From Thozetella sp. PMI_491 (Eukaryota > Ascomycota > Sordariomycetes > Chaetosphaeriales > Chaetosphaeriaceae): a stretch of 64,000 nucleotides of DNA. Below, piece after piece: positions 13,001 to 26,600 of the stretch (its first letter is position 1; each line of letters starts with the position of its first letter). The translations under genes were made by a program, and so were the position numbers. Below the pieces are notes generated by a model. It ran no database searches. It worked only from the letters and a program-made list of their open reading frames with translations, and was not told where the DNA came from. The stretch covers positions 417,715 through 481,714 of the forward strand of contig MU270067.1 of the NCBI GenBank assembly GCA_021432635.1. The letters are read 5' to 3'.

Positions 13001-15600
13001 AAATGGCACGGCGTCGGATCGGTCATTTACGACCCCCAGGATTGAAAGGGGTTCAAGGGCCATTTCTGCGGAATGATACCAACGAGTCCATGTGGCATGT
13101 TTTCAATACAACGGCCTCTCTAGGGTGGTCTTGGCGTGTTGGGGGGAGGCGGGTTTCTTTATCGTTCAGTACTTCAGCCCACAAAAGAATACACGAGGGT
13201 ATGCATCGGATTACAACGGGTACGGTCGAGGACATTCACCCCGGACCCTGGGCTTGCTTGCCGAACACCGCCGACTTGCTTGCTGGGCAGGCGGGGTTGA
13301 AAGAAGGAAAGAAGGACCATTCCCAGGCAGGGACGGTTAGTGGTGCTGATTGCTGAGATGATGAGAGCCGACCTCGAAGCACGAGCGGTCGCTGGCCACG
13401 GCCTGCAACTGCATGTGGTGTGTTGGGGCGGCCGCCGAGTGACTCGTGGTTGCCCAGCTCGGTGCAGCGTTGCCGCCTGGATGACAGTATACGATAACAA
13501 ATAGATATGGTATTTCACGATAGCTTGAGAGTTTCTTTCTCTTCCCAGACAAGACGCGATGACCACAAGCTGGGTCCATGTGATCGGGAGTACGGGTTAA
13601 CACAGCTGACCGGCTACCATGGCCTATTATTTTCCCAAATCCATGTGCTGCTTTGCACGATCAGCGGCTGCAGGAAGCCGTTTCCGCCCTCTTTCAGGAT
13701 GACCGGCACACGCACACACAACCACGCGCACGCAGACATGCATTGCTATCTGCGAGGATCCATTCGATAGCCCATTTGATGGGAGCCGGAGACAAGATCT
13801 GGTCCGCAGTGGGGGGGCGGTGTGGCGTGTTGGATATCCAAGCCGGCTTAATATATACCTATCGGTGGCGATCAATGGTATGCGGGATGGGTGCACAAGC
13901 CATCTACTGGGGTTAGCTTCGGCGGTGGTTTGTGGCCTTGGTGCTGCCCGCTGCCTCATGCAATGCAAGACACGCTGGCAGGATGGAGAAACCCCTTTTA
14001 GAGGTGGGGGGAGGAGGGCCCCAGCGAGAGCGAGCCTAGACTTTTGACGGGGAGAGAGGAGGCATCGTTATATTTTTTTTTATTCCCTCCATCAGTGGCA
14101 CCACATATTGCTAAGTCGGTCTCGCTTGAATGCTTTGCTGCGCTGGCACGGGGCCAAGGTTTTGTATGCATACGTTCTGTTCCTTCTTTCTGGCCTTCCA
14201 CGGGTCTTTGCGTCTCGCCAGCAAAGACCAGGACCCCTCACCTCCCTTAGTGTGTGTACGTAGGGTAAACTTGGTTGGAAGGTAGCTGCTCGGTGCTTGC
14301 CGTGTGCGACGTGGTATTTTTCTGAGCTGATCGTCTCGAAGCTTGCCATAGACTAGCTCCATCAGAAGCAAAGCTGCGAAGTGCAAAAAATAGAGCCCCC
14401 CTCCCTTGCCCCCTCCCAAAGCTTCTTGTGTCAATGTGCCATTGATGCCAGCGGCGTGTTCTGCGTAGATCACCTACCCCCCTTTCTTCCCCACGTGATA
14501 TACGAGGCGCCGCCCGACGAATTGGAACACGACCCTTTGGGAATTGGCGGGGACGAGCTTGAAGTTGACGGCCTGGGGGGTGTGCAAACGAGGAGGGGTC
14601 TCGCCTGCTCTCGAAGAAAAAGGCAGAGTAGACGCTGTATCTGCAGTACACGCCCCCGTACCTGGCGAGGCCTCGACGAGCCGTCGTCTGCCTGTTAGCT
14701 CTGCTTTGGCACAATTTTTTTTAACACTTCGGCCCTCGGTCGTCGCTGCTCCTTCTTTCTCTCTTCCTTGATACCACTCCATTGCTCGACGCTGTGCTGT
14801 TATTATACGAGGATCCATCCGTCCCACCCCTGATTCTTTTTTTCCCTCCCCATCGCCTTTCCACGAGCCGTCTCCATTTGATCTTACCTTGCATCTCTTA
14901 GCGGCTTTTGCCTGCTCCAGGGTTGTAATCCGGAGCATCGCTTGCCAGCGTGGACAGGGCTTGGCATTGGACTCAACAAGCCGCCTACTAAGCTCCACGG
15001 GGCTGGTAGCTCCCCCTCCCAACGACTAGCCATCTATCTATTTTTTTTATTCCTCTGTCCTGACCGCCTCCCGCTCCAAAGAGCACCAGCACCTAAGGGG
15101 CAGACGCGGAGCCGTTGAGAAAAGGGACTCGGATGCGGCAGACCTTTCGCGGCCCCTGACGTCGATTCGTGTCAGCCCGCCGGAGCACAACACCTAGCTT
15201 TGACCTGCCCTCGAAAGCTGGGCCGATCCCGGTAAAATTACCCGCCCCGATCAACACCGGCGCCGTGCCCTTCGCCAGGGGGGATCCCGACTCGATCCCA
15301 GGGGTTACACTTGAGCCTCATTCCGGCCACGAGGCCTTCTGACTTGAATTGGCTGCCCGGAGATTATCTTGCCCACCCGATCATTTGCGAATATCGAAGC
15401 CTGTCTGCCCCAGCAAGCATCCTCGACCTCGACCGCCTTGATGGCATCCGTATAGAAAGCCCTGTCCCCTGCCCAAGAACGCGCGAGGAACGGGCGCGGT
15501 CTTGCCCGAGAACGAACCTACCGACTTGAATCCTCCTTAATCCCTCCTCCCACGGGCCTCCTAATTGCTGCTTGTCTGCCTGGGGGCGACACTCGATACC
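13001..15600. other. Intergenic region between hog1 and avl9
   Basis: No gene supported. Open frames up to 182 codons (for example 14474-15022 on the minus strand) are compositionally biased and overlap other frames. Short T-runs and C/T-rich stretches precede avl9. Confidence 0.6.
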
Positions 15601-18058
15601 ATGTCGACGCCGGCTACGCCTACAAACGGCACCATGACCCCGACTGAGGGCGCTGGTGGGGCTGGCCAGAAGCCCGGCATTGCGCCCTTGGTGTGCATCG
15701 TCGACTTCCACCACGCGCGCGGCCCCGAGGTCGAGAAGTGGTTTGGCGTCTCCGAGGGTACAGATCCAGCCGTCGACTTCGATTGGCCGCTGCTCCCCTT
15801 CATGGCGCTCAGCGATGGCGCGCATGCGTGAGTCGCCCGCACTCGGTCGCGCAGATGCTCTATGCGCCGTCCGGACCTACGCCCGCCTCAGTCCTCCCTC
15901 CTTTGTGTGCTAACGATCCTCCTTGCCCGCAGCACGACCGAAGACTTCTCCTACTTCACCCTCCTCCGCCCCGCAACCAATGACATCCCGGCGACCTCCC
16001 TCTTCGGTATATCCTGCACTCGGCAGATGGATGCGTCCAAACTGCTCAACCGCCCGCCCGAGGTGACGCGATCGACGGTGCAGAAGGCGGTGGTAGTGAT
16101 TGCCGATACGCCCCAGCATTTTGGAATGCTTCGGGAGCGCCTCAGTGTCGTGACCAAGGCGTGGTTCGACCAGCGCGAGTTCACCGACGTAGAGATTCTG
16201 CGTCGCTTCCAAGAGAGCCTTGCCGAAGAGAAGAAAGAAGAGGATCGGGATGAATACCTCGGTATGAACCTGCGTGTTTTGATACATGAGTACAAGTGGC
16301 AGACGCTGGTCCTACTAAAGTGCTGCTTGCTGCAGCCAAAGGTATATTCTTCCGAGATGCCCCCCTCTCTCCCCGCTGTGAAGCTGCTTCTGACGGGGTG
16401 CGTCCTAGATGCTTTTCTTCGGCTCGCGGTGCGAGCGCTTGTGTATGGTGCAGTTTGCACTCGTCTCCTTGATACCCGGGCTGTTGCGCAACCTCCAGGA
16501 CTGTGCCGGCCCAGACCTGAACAGTTACGAGAAGAGCCTGACCAGGCCGACAAGCCTGAAGACAAGCGACCGGAATTCTCTTCTTTTATACATGGGCTTG
16601 CCGCTTCAGATATTTGGACGGGTAGGCGGACCAACATTCCCTCACGGGCTTGACCGATCTGTTTTCTGACACCGTCTCCAGGGAAGCTTGTTTGGGCCAT
16701 ACACACCCTTACAACAGCTGGATATATTGGCCGACTTCGGTACCAAGTCGTACATTGTGGGCAGCACAAACTCGCTGCTTCTGCAGCAGAAGGATAAGTA
16801 CAGCGATATCCTCATTAACTTGGACGAAGAGACGATCAACATCACTTCGAGCTCGCTCAGAGCTGCCCTTACCCTTACGGTTGCCGACAGGAGGTGGATT
16901 GACTTCATCACCCAGGGCGTCAACGACACCTGGGATGAAGCGAATCCAGAACGGCCCAAGACGATGGGATATGTCGGCAGCGAGTCGTTCATCCGTCTGC
17001 AGTTCGAGGAGTATCTCCTCTCCCTCATCTCGTCCGCCAAGTACCACAACCACCTCGCCAAGTACGGGAACAACCCAAAGATGATGCTCCCGCATATCGA
17101 AGGCGACCCGGCACTCGACTATGGTCTGGATTTTATTGACTACTGGGCACGCACTGAGAACTACCGCATGTGGGATGCCAATACCGACGCCTCCCTCTTT
17201 GACATCATCGAGCCGAAGCACCCGTGCGCAGGTGGCCTTACGATGGACGACATCCAGAGGCGCATCTCTCAGCAAGTGCAAGACTTGCACTTGGACGAGC
17301 GCTTTGCGCAGGGCCGCGAAGTCATGGGCCGCAACCTGGCGGCGGGGCGCGAAAAAGCAAGCGCCATGTTTAATAAATTTTACGCTGATATGGAAGCTTT
17401 GCGGGAAGCGCAGCGCGAGGCGGCAAGGAAGCGCGCAGAGGAAGCAAAGGAGAAGGGCCTCCCATCACCAGACCCCCGTAACGGAGGCAACTTCCCGGCG
17501 GTTGACCTCGGGGCCGCTCAGAAGACGATGCAGTCTGTTGGTACCAAGGCTGGCGCCTACATTGGCAGCTGGGCGGCCTGGGGCCGCGAGAGGAGCAAGG
17601 CAGGTTGGGGACGGCCCCCGAGCACGACAAGCAGTGCGACAAGCAACGGCGGCGGCTGGGGCTCCGGCTGGGGCAAGAGCAAAAGCCGGACATCGTTAGC
17701 CAGTCAGTCGGATGCAGGCTCAGACCATGCGCTCAAGAGCCCTCGCATGTCGATGTCGTCGCCGCTGACGGGCCGTGGCGAAGAAAAGCCCGAGGAGCGG
17801 CCACTCACACAGGGTAGCTTCAGCGAGAGCATCTTCGACGCCGCCGAGTCCGAGAGCGGGGCATCCTCGAATCCGGGATCATCGCCCCCGCGGAAGACGG
17901 GGGTGCAACCTGGTGGCTATGCACCGCTAGGGAGCGGTATCGACAGCGTCGTTGCTAGTGACGCAACCCACGAGGACGGCACCCTGAACGGAACGAAGAC
18001 CCCGACAGCAGACGGGGAGGCTAAGCTCCCTGAATCTAAGGTCCCTGAGGCAACATAG
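15601..18058 (+). CDS. avl9: Avl9-family late secretory protein
   Basis: Avl9 proteins belong to the DENN-related superfamily and act in exit of secretory cargo from the Golgi. Exons 15601-15827, 15933-16341, 16409-16621 and 16682-18058 close in frame to 741 residues. The N-terminal half carries the family features: an opening VCIVDFHHARGPEVE, the LLPFMALSDGAH segment, the SLFGISCTRQ motif, the PKMLFFGSRCERLC segment across the second intron, and the GSLFGPYTPLQQLDIL block across the third. A lysine/glutamate-rich helical stretch follows at roughly residues 500-540. The last 200 residues are low in complexity, rich in Ser, Gly, Pro and Trp, with several WG/GW pairs at about 560-610. The ATG at 15601 has an ACCATG context; an in-frame extension upstream looks non-coding. 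Confidence 0.93.
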
Positions 18059-18836
18059 GAGCTGCCTGTGGGGGCCACAGCGGCATGGAGCACCCCACGC
18101 CAGCCGAGGCCAGCGGGTTAGTCCGCTGCTGGGCAGGGAGGTCGGGCGTGGAGGAGACGGGCCATTCGCTGGATACATGCAACCATGTAATCCCGTACGC
18201 GGGGCAAGAAAGAGTCTTGGAGCGAATAGGACTAAATGCCCGGTCAGGAAAGCAGGGAAGGAAACGAACGACACGGCCAAATCAATAGCTGGCATAGACA
18301 AAGAGCAGACGTGACGAACTAATGACACATGTAATGTTCTTGAGGCAGAAAACATTCGCTGAAGCTCCTACGTCTTGTGATTGCATCCCATACAGTGCTG
18401 CACGATGGGTATTCACATGTCTGGGGCGGTGGGTGGTAGCCTTGGGGTGATCCCGGCTAAGTACTGGAGACAAGTAAACTATAAAGCGCCCATCCCACCA
18501 ATGCCCCCCTGGCGACTGAGCAGGGAAAATCAGGGCCATCCACATCTACCTAGATACGCCGTTCCTTTTTTTTTTTTTTTTGTACAAACACGTCCAGAAA
18601 GGCTAGCGTATGGGGAGAATGAAGAACTACGGAGACGCCCTCGCCTTCGCCATCGAACTGGCATTCTGTGGCAAGTAGGGGGCTTTCGGAGGGCATGGAT
18701 AGCTGCCATGCGAAAGGTGGAAACCCTTGCTTCCGTCCCCTATGTTACTCTCGAGGCTCGTATCTCGCTCTCAGCCAAGTCCTTGCTGGGATATACTCGC
18801 ACACGGCAAGCCACGCGGGCGAGCGAGGCTGGCGAC
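18059..18836. other. Convergent intergenic region between avl9 and nma111
   Basis: 3'-UTR space of two converging genes. It contains a 16-T tract at 18566-18581 and no gene. Confidence 0.7.
18566..18581 (+). repeat. Poly-T tract (16 T)
   Basis: Sixteen T in a row. It reads as poly-A on the strand of nma111, whose stop codon lies about 255 bases upstream on that strand. Confidence 0.9.
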
Positions 18837-21800
18837 TCATTCCATGTTGGTGTCCTCCACCTCAGCGGAACCCTCGCCTGCAGGAAGCAGCCCATCGGGA
18901 CCTTCGCCTTCGATCACCTTGCCGCCCTCGTAAGTCACACGACGCCAGCCACAGCTGTCGCTGGGGTCCTTGATCCACTCCATGGTAGGGAAGTAGTGCT
19001 CATTCTTCTTCATAGTCACTACCCACGGTACGCTGTCAAAGGTCATAGCTTTCAGGCGGAAGTCTGAGAGGGAGTAGCATGGTCAGCGGAAGGAACACGA
19101 AATAAATGCCGAAAAGTCAGGGAGCTAGTCGACTTACAGGTGTTGTCTGGGATAGCCACCACCGCCTTCAAGAAAGACTCCAAATCAGGGGTGGGCTTGC
19201 CGTTGACATGAGTAATAAAGTTAGTCGGGGCGAGGCCGTACTGATAGGCCGGCGAGCCCCGTGTCCGTGCCGAGACGTACACTTCGCTGAACAACTTGCT
19301 GATCTGCTGACGGACAGCATGGTGCGGGCGATGGAAGACAGCGCCGCAGAAGGAAATCGCGCGGTCCGTTTCAACGTCGTGAGCCGCGACGGTAGGGAGC
19401 TGCAGGTTGAGCTCCTCGCAGTTTCGAACGATGACCGCATCGAGGACGTCGTGCGAGTACATCACGTCCAGCTCCTTGATGCGCGTGATCAGGCTGCCGT
19501 TCAGCATCAGGAGGATATCGCCCTCGAGCAGCGTGCTGGCCTTGCTTTCGTCGTCGTTAGGGTCCACGAGAGGGGCATCCCGCTCGAATGTTCGCTTGGT
19601 CACGAGGAAGAGCTGGTGGTGAGATGTGTTGGCCTCCGACACTTTGGCGATCCAATCCTCCGACACACCCATGAGTCGGGCCTGGGACATCTGGATGGCC
19701 CGGAACTCGACCGAGAGCATGCGCAGTGTGGGCTCGATGCCCTTCTGGATCTGGGAGATAACGGGGAGTAGACTAGGAGTAGCTAATCCGAGGTGGTATT
19801 CCTCGTCACGGTGCGTCGAGGCTGACCGTTCTCCAAGGTAGGTGAGCCACAGGCCCTGCACCGAACCGTCCTGGGCAACGAGTACTCCGCTGCCGCACTG
19901 TCCACTCAGGCTGGTGTCGACTGTGATGGCATCGACGTTCATGGCCCGGTACCGCGGCGCGCCCGAGTTTGCGGGAATCGTCACTGCGAAGATCTCGGTA
20001 ACCGTTGTCGCAGCATGGACGATGCGGCCGATGCGGTTGTAGCCGATGAAGTAGGTCGAGGCGCCTTGGGTGAGCTCCTCGTTGCTTAGGCGGGCGCTCA
20101 GGACCGGAGCGTCTACGAGCTTGGGATCATATTGGATGATGGCGTAGTTCTGGAGAGGGTGTAGGAAGACCACCTTACCCTCGACCACGATGGAGTCGGC
20201 GATGGTGATGGAGATGTCGCATAGATCGTATGGGACAATAGCGCGCGAGATGACAACGAGTCCCTTGCCAGCGTCGATGACGAGACCCATTCCCCACTTG
20301 CGGTTCTTTGGAAAGCCATCGAGCTTCACGGGCATGGTGCAGGTGACGTGGACGAAGCTCCGGACAAGCTCGGCCACGGCGGGGTGGGAGGTGTGCTCAA
20401 GCTGGATGAACGAGGCCTTGTGCGGTACCGGCGGCACTGGGGGAAGGGCGTCCGCGAGATGAGTGAAGTCCCACAGGCCGGTCTCGTCGTTGCGAACGGC
20501 CAGCTTCATCTTCTTGGACCAGTGCCTGTCGACATAGATGATGCTCGTGTTGAGGGTATGCAGGTCGCGAAGGTGCTTATACGTCACGACGACACGGGCC
20601 TTGTCCGGGATAGCCTTAGCGACCTCAATGAAAGTGTCAAGGTCGGGTGTCTTCTTGTGGTTCAACGTCTGGATGATCCAGCCGTTGTCCGTCGTGTCGA
20701 ACCGGAACGAGCCGCCAGCCTCGCAGACGTAGACACCCTTGCAGGCAACGCCATACAGACGCGCCTGCTGGTAGGACAGGTTGTGAAAACTTGCGCCCGA
20801 CACAGAAACGAAGCGGTCTGGCGTGATCTTGTGCAGGTCACCGGTTTCTACCTCGACCTCGATCTCCTCTCCTCCCCGCAGCAAGAGGAGCTTGACTGGC
20901 GTGCCGACGTTCGAGTCGAGGATCTCGTCGAGACGGATGAACTGCGTGAGAAGCTCGCCGTTAACCTTGATTAGGACGTCTCCTTCCTCAATTTTGTGGT
21001 GCGAAGGACCTTCTGGGAGCACAATCTCGGCGACCAGCAAGTTAGTCTCCTTCGGGAATGCCTTGCGCATCTGGGCCTCCCAGTCAGGGGTGAGCCCCAG
21101 GCGCCGGCACTCATCAAACGCCTTAAGCAGGAACTGGCACTGAATGTCGCCGCGGGTGATGGGCTGGCCTTCTTGGAGGCACTTCAAGGCACGGAGGGGT
21201 CGGTCGAGGGGGAGGAAGTAGTCGGTGGCGGCTCCATCTGCGCGGCCACCGGCTTGGAGAGCCACAACCTTTCCATCGATGTTGACCACTGGACTGCCAG
21301 AACTACCGCCACTAGCGGCGGCGGAGGCCTGGTAGTAGCACGTATTAAAATCACTGTATCCCTCGCCATACTCGGGCGCATTCCTGTCCAGTCGGCTGAT
21401 GACGCCCGAGAGAATGCTGAGCTTCTCGCCAGCGTCGTTGCCGACAACGCGGATCTCTATTCCGACCTTGGCCAAGTCGGGGCGTAAATGCAGGGCAGTG
21501 ACAGGCATGTACTTGATTGCCTTGGGGTCGAACTTGAGGATACCGAAGTCGTGGACGGGGTCTCGGTAGACGGGGTAGGCATCGACTTCCTCGTGATTGT
21601 CAAAAATGCAGTATCCCCAGAAGGGGCCAGAACCGACGACATGGCGGTTGGTGAGGATGTACCTGCCAGCCACAACCAGGCGTTTAACAACTCGCCCATA
21701 ATGCTTGGGCCGGTGCGCGCGGCCGAGAAGGAGCACACGGAAGACTTACCCTCGTTCAGCATCCACCACAAAACCCGTGGCTTCGCTCGTCAGGGCGGGA

Positions 21801-22099
21801 TCTGTATCGAAGGAACATGTCTGGCAGAAGCGGATCGAGACAACGCTCTGTACCACGTTCTCGATGGTCGCCTGCCACTCGGCGGTATCGGGCCCCACCG
21901 CAAGCAGACTTTGGTGTCTCGTGTCATCGAACCCATAGTCCTCGGCAGTGTTGAACTCGTCTTCGATGTCAGGGGTGTTGTCGCCGGCCGAGAGGTCGGC
22001 GATGCCGTTCGCACGGTGGAGCTTCGGGTGGCGGCCATCCATCAAGGGGTGAGGAGGCTCCTTGCGCTTGGAGCGCGGCGACTGGGCTGCGCCGTTCAT
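18837..22099 (-). CDS. nma111: Nma111-type nuclear HtrA serine protease
   Basis: Large HtrA-family serine protease with duplicated protease and PDZ regions; the yeast protein is nuclear and pro-apoptotic. Exons on the minus strand are 22099-21750, 21662-19138 and 19063-18837, joining to 1033 residues, the usual size. The catalytic triad of the first protease module is visible: H124 in TNRHVV, D155 in [11 protein letters not shown] and S238 in GGSSGSP. The second, HtrA-like half has [11 protein letters not shown] at the corresponding position and lacks a clear triad, as is known for this family. PDZ-like segments follow each half. The RSKRKEPP basic cluster at residues 9-16 fits a nuclear signal. 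The start was chosen at the first ATG after a non-conserved, serine-rich upstream frame; the 60 residues after it are acidic and match the family's N terminus. Confidence 0.95.
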
Positions 22100-23600
22100 A
22101 GTGACGGATGGTGGCAGTGCTGCCCTCTCCGCGGTCGTGTACGCTGTGGCGACTTCTCTCGATGCTGGCGGAGCTGTCGCTTCAGCTTCCCGGGACTCGG
22201 AGGACGGGCGGGGCTCTTCGGAGACGGACTCGGCTTCGGGGTTGTGGAGGGATTCTGTCGAGGCAAAACGTGGGCCGGACGAGAAGGATGGCAATGAAAG
22301 AAAGAGCGAGCGCCCGGGCTGTTGACGGACGGGTTGCAAGAGGCGCGCGAATGTTGCTGCGAATGTTGCTGACGAGAGCCGCTTGGCTGGCAAGCACCTT
22401 GTTGGACTGCAGAGCAGAAGAAATGCAGGACGCATCCACGTGTCCGCGGCTCGAGTCGTCGGCAGCGGAGGCGGATGAGAGAGGGAAGGGAGTGACGGGA
22501 AGCAGACGGGGGAAGAGGCGGTGGTGGCAGCGCGCTCGCAGAGGGAGAGGGAGAGTCGACCTGAGCAGAGCTGCAAAAAAGTACCCTTTCGTCAAAGATG
22601 GTCGCGAATAAGAGACCAGGACCCTGCTAGCACTTCGGCCAGTGGACCAATGGAGGGACAGTAACGCTTAGCCCGATATTATCCATATAAATGGGCTTTT
22701 AAGTTACTGCTGTATGCTTTTGTTGCACATATTAGCGGCTTAGTAAGCTTAGCCGAGCGGCATATGCATTAAACAAGGGTAAGTAGAGGCGTATCCAAGT
22801 CAGGTACTCCAGTAAGTAAATACCCTGGTTAGGTATCCCCTGCTGGCAGAGTGACATCTGAGCATCCCCCCCCTGGAGCTAGTGATCTCCGTGCGTTGCA
22901 AACGGTTGGTGAGTGCGCACTGGGCCCCCCTTTCAATCCCACCTCGGCCTCCAAATACTCTCTCTACGGGGAACTTGCGAATGCTTAGGAGGCAGTATCA
23001 ACCATCATTGCACGCCAAAAGACTGGGGAATAGGTGTAGAGTAGCTCGCTTATAACAGCACTGTCTCGATACAGGACCTGCTTCCCTCTGGTTTGGAGGG
23101 GACAATGCTGCCCGGGTCGTCCTCGCAGCTGCCACGGGCTCAGGCTAGCTCACGATAACTAAGGAGGTTTCACCCAGGCATGGAGCTAGCTGCCGGTGGG
23201 AAGATGTGAAATGACCCTTCTGTCTACCCTAACTCCCTTGTGACCCAAATGCGATCATGACCGTCCCACGTCGCCTTCCCCTCTCGTAGGCCAGGCTCTT
23301 CCGACCCGTGGAAGTGAATCAATACCGAACATCCAAACGCCTCGCAACCGCCACCTCCCTGCAGGCCAGGCCAACTAATGACAATCCTGCCTAGGTGTAT
23401 GGAACAGTGGGAGAAGGGCGACCTTGGAGGCCTAGATGGCCTCCTGTCATAATGCCGTGACCGGCAAGACAGGTGATGTTGCATCCCCTTGGCCGTCCCC
23501 CTAGGGTATCTCATCGAGAATAAAAGCCGAAAAATGGAGGGGATCTATAGCACATTGTAGAGGCGCGATGCTCCGGCCTCATCTAGGTGTAGTTTCGCAT
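22100..23600. other. Intergenic region between nma111 and the J-domain gene
   Basis: Both neighbours are on the minus strand, so this holds the nma111 promoter and the end of the J-protein transcript. The frame upstream of nma111 stays open to 22576, but its composition is unlike coding sequence. Around 22640-22800 the sequence is less GC-rich, with TATA-like words. No gene seen. Confidence 0.6.
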
Positions 23601-26600
23601 TCACTGCTTCATGCGCTGGCGGTGTTTCTGGAATTCTCGTATGGAAAGCTCGTGGGCATCACACGCCGCCGTCCATTTCTGTCGTACTTGTTTGTCTTCC
23701 TCCAGCCATCGGATGTACTGATCAATACCGAGATCGCCTTGAGTCCCGAGCCAGTCGAAGCCGCCTTGCTTTTGAGTCTCTTCCACTTTCCGTCGTCGGG
23801 CCGCGAAATGGTCAGTAAAACGTGCGTTGAATGTCGACCACTCGATCAGGTACGCGTTAAACTCCCGCACGTACTTGGCCCATGCGGGAGCAGATGGCTT
23901 CAGGTTAGAGATGGCAAATGCCGCGGGGGGGTTGGGGCTCCTGGGCACCGGGGGGAAGTAAATCGGCTTCGCCTCCGCCTGCCTGATGGGGATCCTTGCC
24001 GACGGTTTGCTTTCAAATGGTAGGCTCGATTTCATGTCTCCAAATGAGCTGAGCCCAGGTTGTGTTTTCATGAACGGTTCAGTATTAGCGAATATATCGG
24101 ACCGAAGGAATTCCTCGCTATCCTCTGAGCCTGCCGCATTGCCCTTGAAGGCCGTGCCGGGATTCACGCCGTTGGCTGCGCCATCCCGTGGAGCAGCTGG
24201 GTTAGATCCGTTCGCATCACCGGCACGCCACTCCTTTCGCGATGGCTCGACCGGGATGTTGCGGGCAGTGCTAGATGGCTGCGGGCTTGACGCTTGTGGC
24301 GGATCATCAATGTCCATGGGGCTCGCGGCGCTGTCTATGTTGGCTGCCGAGCTGGGTCGGGTTTTCTCTTCGCTGCTCGTCTCTTCCTCATCAACCAGGC
24401 CAGCTGTACCTGCAGTTAGCTTCACACCCTTGGGCTTCCGAGTAGTTCGTCGGGTAGGTGAGGCCGAGGATCGACCGGGCGGCGGCGGGACGAAATGTTC
24501 GGGACCGAATTTGGCGGCCCACGCATCGGCGTCAAAGCTATCTTGCCGTTGCGGCGAACCCTGGGCATCCGTAAAGGGCCGCGAGGAATCCGCTTCGGCT
24601 TTCGGAGGGGACTGGCGGCCGCGATTGGCGCCATCGCGGAAACGGCGTTTAGGGCTTTGGGATTCGTCCTCTCCTGGCGGACCACCAGCATTGAACTGGT
24701 AGCGGGCGGCGTTTTCGTCTGCAGCAAACCTGGTGTTGATATTATCGGCACTATTCCGCATGAAGGGGTTGGGTTTGTTTCGAGATGTCTCCTCGAAGGT
24801 GTCTTCTTGGAGGTTGAAGCTAAAACTATCCAGGTGACCAAAGTTAGCACGGACGCAAGACTTCGCGCTGATATGGGGAGACGTGAAGACATCATCCTTG
24901 GGAAATGCTGGTCTAGGTTCTCCACGCCCGCTACCGCTGATAAGTCTCTCTAATGTCATCTGAATCTCTCTCTTAAAGGCATTCAGGCCATTGGGAGTTC
25001 GGGGTAGTTCAGGCGGCCGAGCCTGCTGGGGCAGCCGGGGCGCAGTGGGAACTTCGGCCTGCTTTGGCAAGTGATGTTTCTCAAGTACTGTGGGAGGCTT
25101 GTGGGACGTTGCCTTCTCGTGTAGACATAGCTGCTCGCGATCGCCCCTATGCTCTCCACTTGGAACATGCTGTGGGCTCTCGAGCGGCTGTGAAAATAGA
25201 AAGGAGATTTCCTCGGGGCTCAGCGCCACTTTCTCGTCGAAACCTGGGTCTGTGACGCCAGGCGAGCCGAGTGGGGTTGCTGGCGGGGAGCCTGGACGGA
25301 AACTTCCTGATCGCTGACGAAAGGAACGAATGCAAGGAGAAGACGCGTACACTGACGGTCCATTCTGACCTGCCGAGGCAGAGTGAGCGCCGGCGTTTGC
25401 TGGCACCAGGTTAGCATTGCGACGAATAAATGCTAGATGGACGGTCTGGGACCTACCCTTGGTGCTGTTGACGGTCGAGCTAGAGCTATGGGGATCGACA
25501 AAGGGGGACGAGGCAGGCACCGACCTAGCTTCGGATTCGCGACGCTGGGCCGTTCCCGAAGCAGCAGAGTCTGGATGGAGGTGAGTGTTTCCGGACGAAC
25601 CACGGTTGCCATGGTCGTCGTCCGCTTGGGGCTTCGGCGACGAATCGCCACCAACGCTGACACTTCGCTGTCTCTGCGGCATCGACGCCCCATGGGCGTG
25701 GTTCTGCTGAGCTCTGCGAAATGCGTCTCTAACGGTTCTAGCGCGGTTGAGATTAACACTATCGAATACTCGCGTCTTCTCGCCAACATGGTTGGCGTAG
25801 GGGGTGCTCTGGCGCTGATCGAAGAAGTTATCGCTAAACTGTTCGCTGATAGGGTCCGTTGGGTCAGATCCTTGGGCTGGCTGGGAAGCCTGTGCATTCT
25901 TCTTCGCGGCGGCGGCTGCGGCAGAGGCTACGTCGAAAATGCTGGTGTGCGTCTTTGTGGTGAAGTAGTTACTATTGCTGACTGGACGCTCGTCACCCAT
26001 CGGAGATGCGGGTACGAATCCGGTTCTTCGAGTCGAGCTGCCGAACGAGGCCTCTGCCCTCTGTTTCTGGCTCGCAGTTTTAGGCATCGACTGCGACTCG
26101 GTGTTCCTAGTTGGATGACGTGGGCTCTGTTGCCGGGAGTCGGCGGCGGGTCTGCCGCCAGAGGAGCTAGGTCGCATCCGCTCCCAAGCTTTGGCATGAT
26201 CTGTCGGGTTCTCCCGGGGTGACCGGTTCGGTGGAGGAGCCCAGTTGGAGTATCGCGAGGCACCTGAAGCTGTAGGTGCAGGCCGCGGCTCTCGAGCTGT
26301 GCGGCGAGGAGGGGGTTGGAATTTGGAAGAAACGTCTTGCCAAGGATTCCCTTTCACGCCGGACGCACCGGGATATCGACTAGTACGCTTGCGATTCGTG
26401 TCGTACTTCTGCTTCTGCACGGGGTCAGTGAGCACCTCCATGGCCTCGTGGATGACCACGAAGCGAGCCCGCACTTCTTCTTCCCGGCCAACATTGCGAT
26501 CTGGGTGCCACTTGAGCGCTGGCTCGATGGTCAGCAGCGGTTCAAGCTTCTCACTTCCGGGCTAGACCTACCCAGTTTCCGATACTGCTTCTTAATGTCG

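Noticed and set aside
14474..15022. 182-codon minus-strand frame
   Set aside because: Compositionally biased, no recognisable motif, and it overlaps other frames in the avl9 upstream region.
21488..22297. 269-codon open frame on the plus strand
   Set aside because: Antisense to the nma111 N-terminal region; no family resemblance.
21750..22576. Longer nma111 start at 22576
   Set aside because: The extra 159 residues are Ser/Leu/Arg-rich and unlike the family N terminus; the ATG at 22099 precedes the basic nuclear signal and acidic region expected.
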